Shown: one piece after another, positions 63,706 to 64,000 of the stretch
Layout of the letters: every line of letters starts with the position of its first letter
Numbering within the stretch: position 1 is the stretch's first letter
NCBI RefSeq assembly: GCF_000763385.1
Contig: NZ_JQFA01000002.1
Coordinates: 3,038,001 to 3,102,000, forward strand
Origin: Leptolyngbya sp. KIOST-1
GTDB lineage: Bacteria > Cyanobacteriota > Cyanobacteriia > Phormidesmidales > Phormidesmidaceae
Direction of reading: 5' to 3'
DNA length: 64,000 nt
The notes under the pieces: generated by a model
Seen by the model: only the letters and a program-made list of their open reading frames with translations
Database searches by the model: none
What the model was told of the DNA's origin: nothing
Position numbers and translations under genes: made by a program

Positions 63706-64000
63706 ATGACCCAGAACCCCCCAGATCTCAACCCTCCAACGTCCGCCTACATCCACATTCCCTTCTGCCGCCGCCGCTGCTTCTACTGCGACTTCCCGAT
63801 CTCCGTCCTTGGCAACCAGCAACGGGGCGAAACCTCCGGCACCGTTGAGGGCTATGTAGAACTGCTCTGCACAGAAATTGCAGCCACTCCCAAGCTCAAC
63901 CCTCACCCCCTACAAACCGTTTTCTTCGGCGGTGGCACCCCCTCCCTGCTCTCGGTGCCCCAGCTTGAAACCATCCTCGCCCATCTCGATCGCCGCTTCG
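63706..64000 (+). CDS. hemW: HemW-type radical SAM protein (partial, 5' part)
   Basis: The first 98 residues, cut by the window end. MTQNPPDLNPPTSAYIHIPF leads to the radical-SAM motif CRRRCFYCDF (CxxxCxxC) and VFFGGGTPSLLSVPQLETIL, all typical of the HemW/CPDH-like family that delivers haem to respiratory proteins. GGGAGG lies 8 nt before the ATG at 63706. Earlier annotation called these oxygen-independent coproporphyrinogen oxidase; the HemW cysteine set is as expected. Confidence 0.92.
   Translation, partial: MTQNPPDLNPPTSAYIHIPFCRRRCFYCDFPISVLGNQQRGETSGTVEGYVELLCTEIAATPKLNPHPLQTVFFGGGTPSLLSVPQLETILAHLDRRF

Overview
The window comes from a cyanobacterium, most likely a GC-rich filamentous or Leptolyngbya/Nodosilinea-like lineage. 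It carries psaA-psaB and psbY (oxygenic photosynthesis), an FAD-linked glycolate oxidase, a phycobilisome-domain protein, the cyanobacterial pilus-taxis gene set with hmpF, and very many HIP1 octamers (GCGATCGC). No rRNA or tRNA gene was recognised. The lineage below phylum level is inference.

Layout. 1-6400: rdgB, then tiny psbY on the minus strand, a long shared regulatory region, and psaA-psaB. 6401-15500: small membrane and hypothetical genes, a Ser-triplet repeat protein, a UV-damage pair (spore-photoproduct-lyase-like radical SAM protein plus UvsE), a membrane Ser/Thr kinase, a phycobiliprotein-fold protein, a relic Y1 transposase, YqeY and an ACP-like protein. 15579-22362: aroA, glcD and two tandem GH13 glucosidase paralogues. 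22374-35041: a minus-strand pilus-taxis operon (PatA-type regulator, CheY, CheW, MCP, hybrid CheA) facing hmpF. 35100-55653: mostly housekeeping or single genes (S4 protein, TM0106-type nuclease, cystine lyase, RsbRD-type histidine kinase, mnmG, SDR, M28 and M23 peptidases, App1-type phosphatase, a PlsY plus PEP-synthase-like fusion, a Trypco1-type protein, MgtC and MgtE). 55654-57853: a mobile-element patch with a MITE of ISL3 type and an intact ISAs1-type IS with a 10-bp target duplication, placed between two 65-bp hairpin repeats. 57854-61530: the most interesting block. 61571-64000: cobM, an orphan terminator, a MOSC protein and the start of hemW.

The block at 57854-61530 reads as a guanidine-degradation operon on the minus strand: promoter, guanidine-I (ykkC) riboswitch with a terminator that competes with the aptamer, a Ni-dependent guanidine hydrolase (GdmH type), an 85-aa unknown, a HypA-type nickel chaperone, a TumE-like toxin with its antitoxin, and a HypB-type GTPase. 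HypA and HypB homologues here are better explained as nickel-delivery proteins for the guanidine hydrolase than as hydrogenase maturation factors, because no hydrogenase gene is in the window. The toxin-antitoxin pair inside this metal-loading operon is unusual.

Other points: a two-copy hairpin repeat (10854-10937 and 63581-63660) with a compensatory stem change, several short palindromic cyanobacterial repeats, and long acidic linkers shared in style by the CheA and MCP of the taxis operon.
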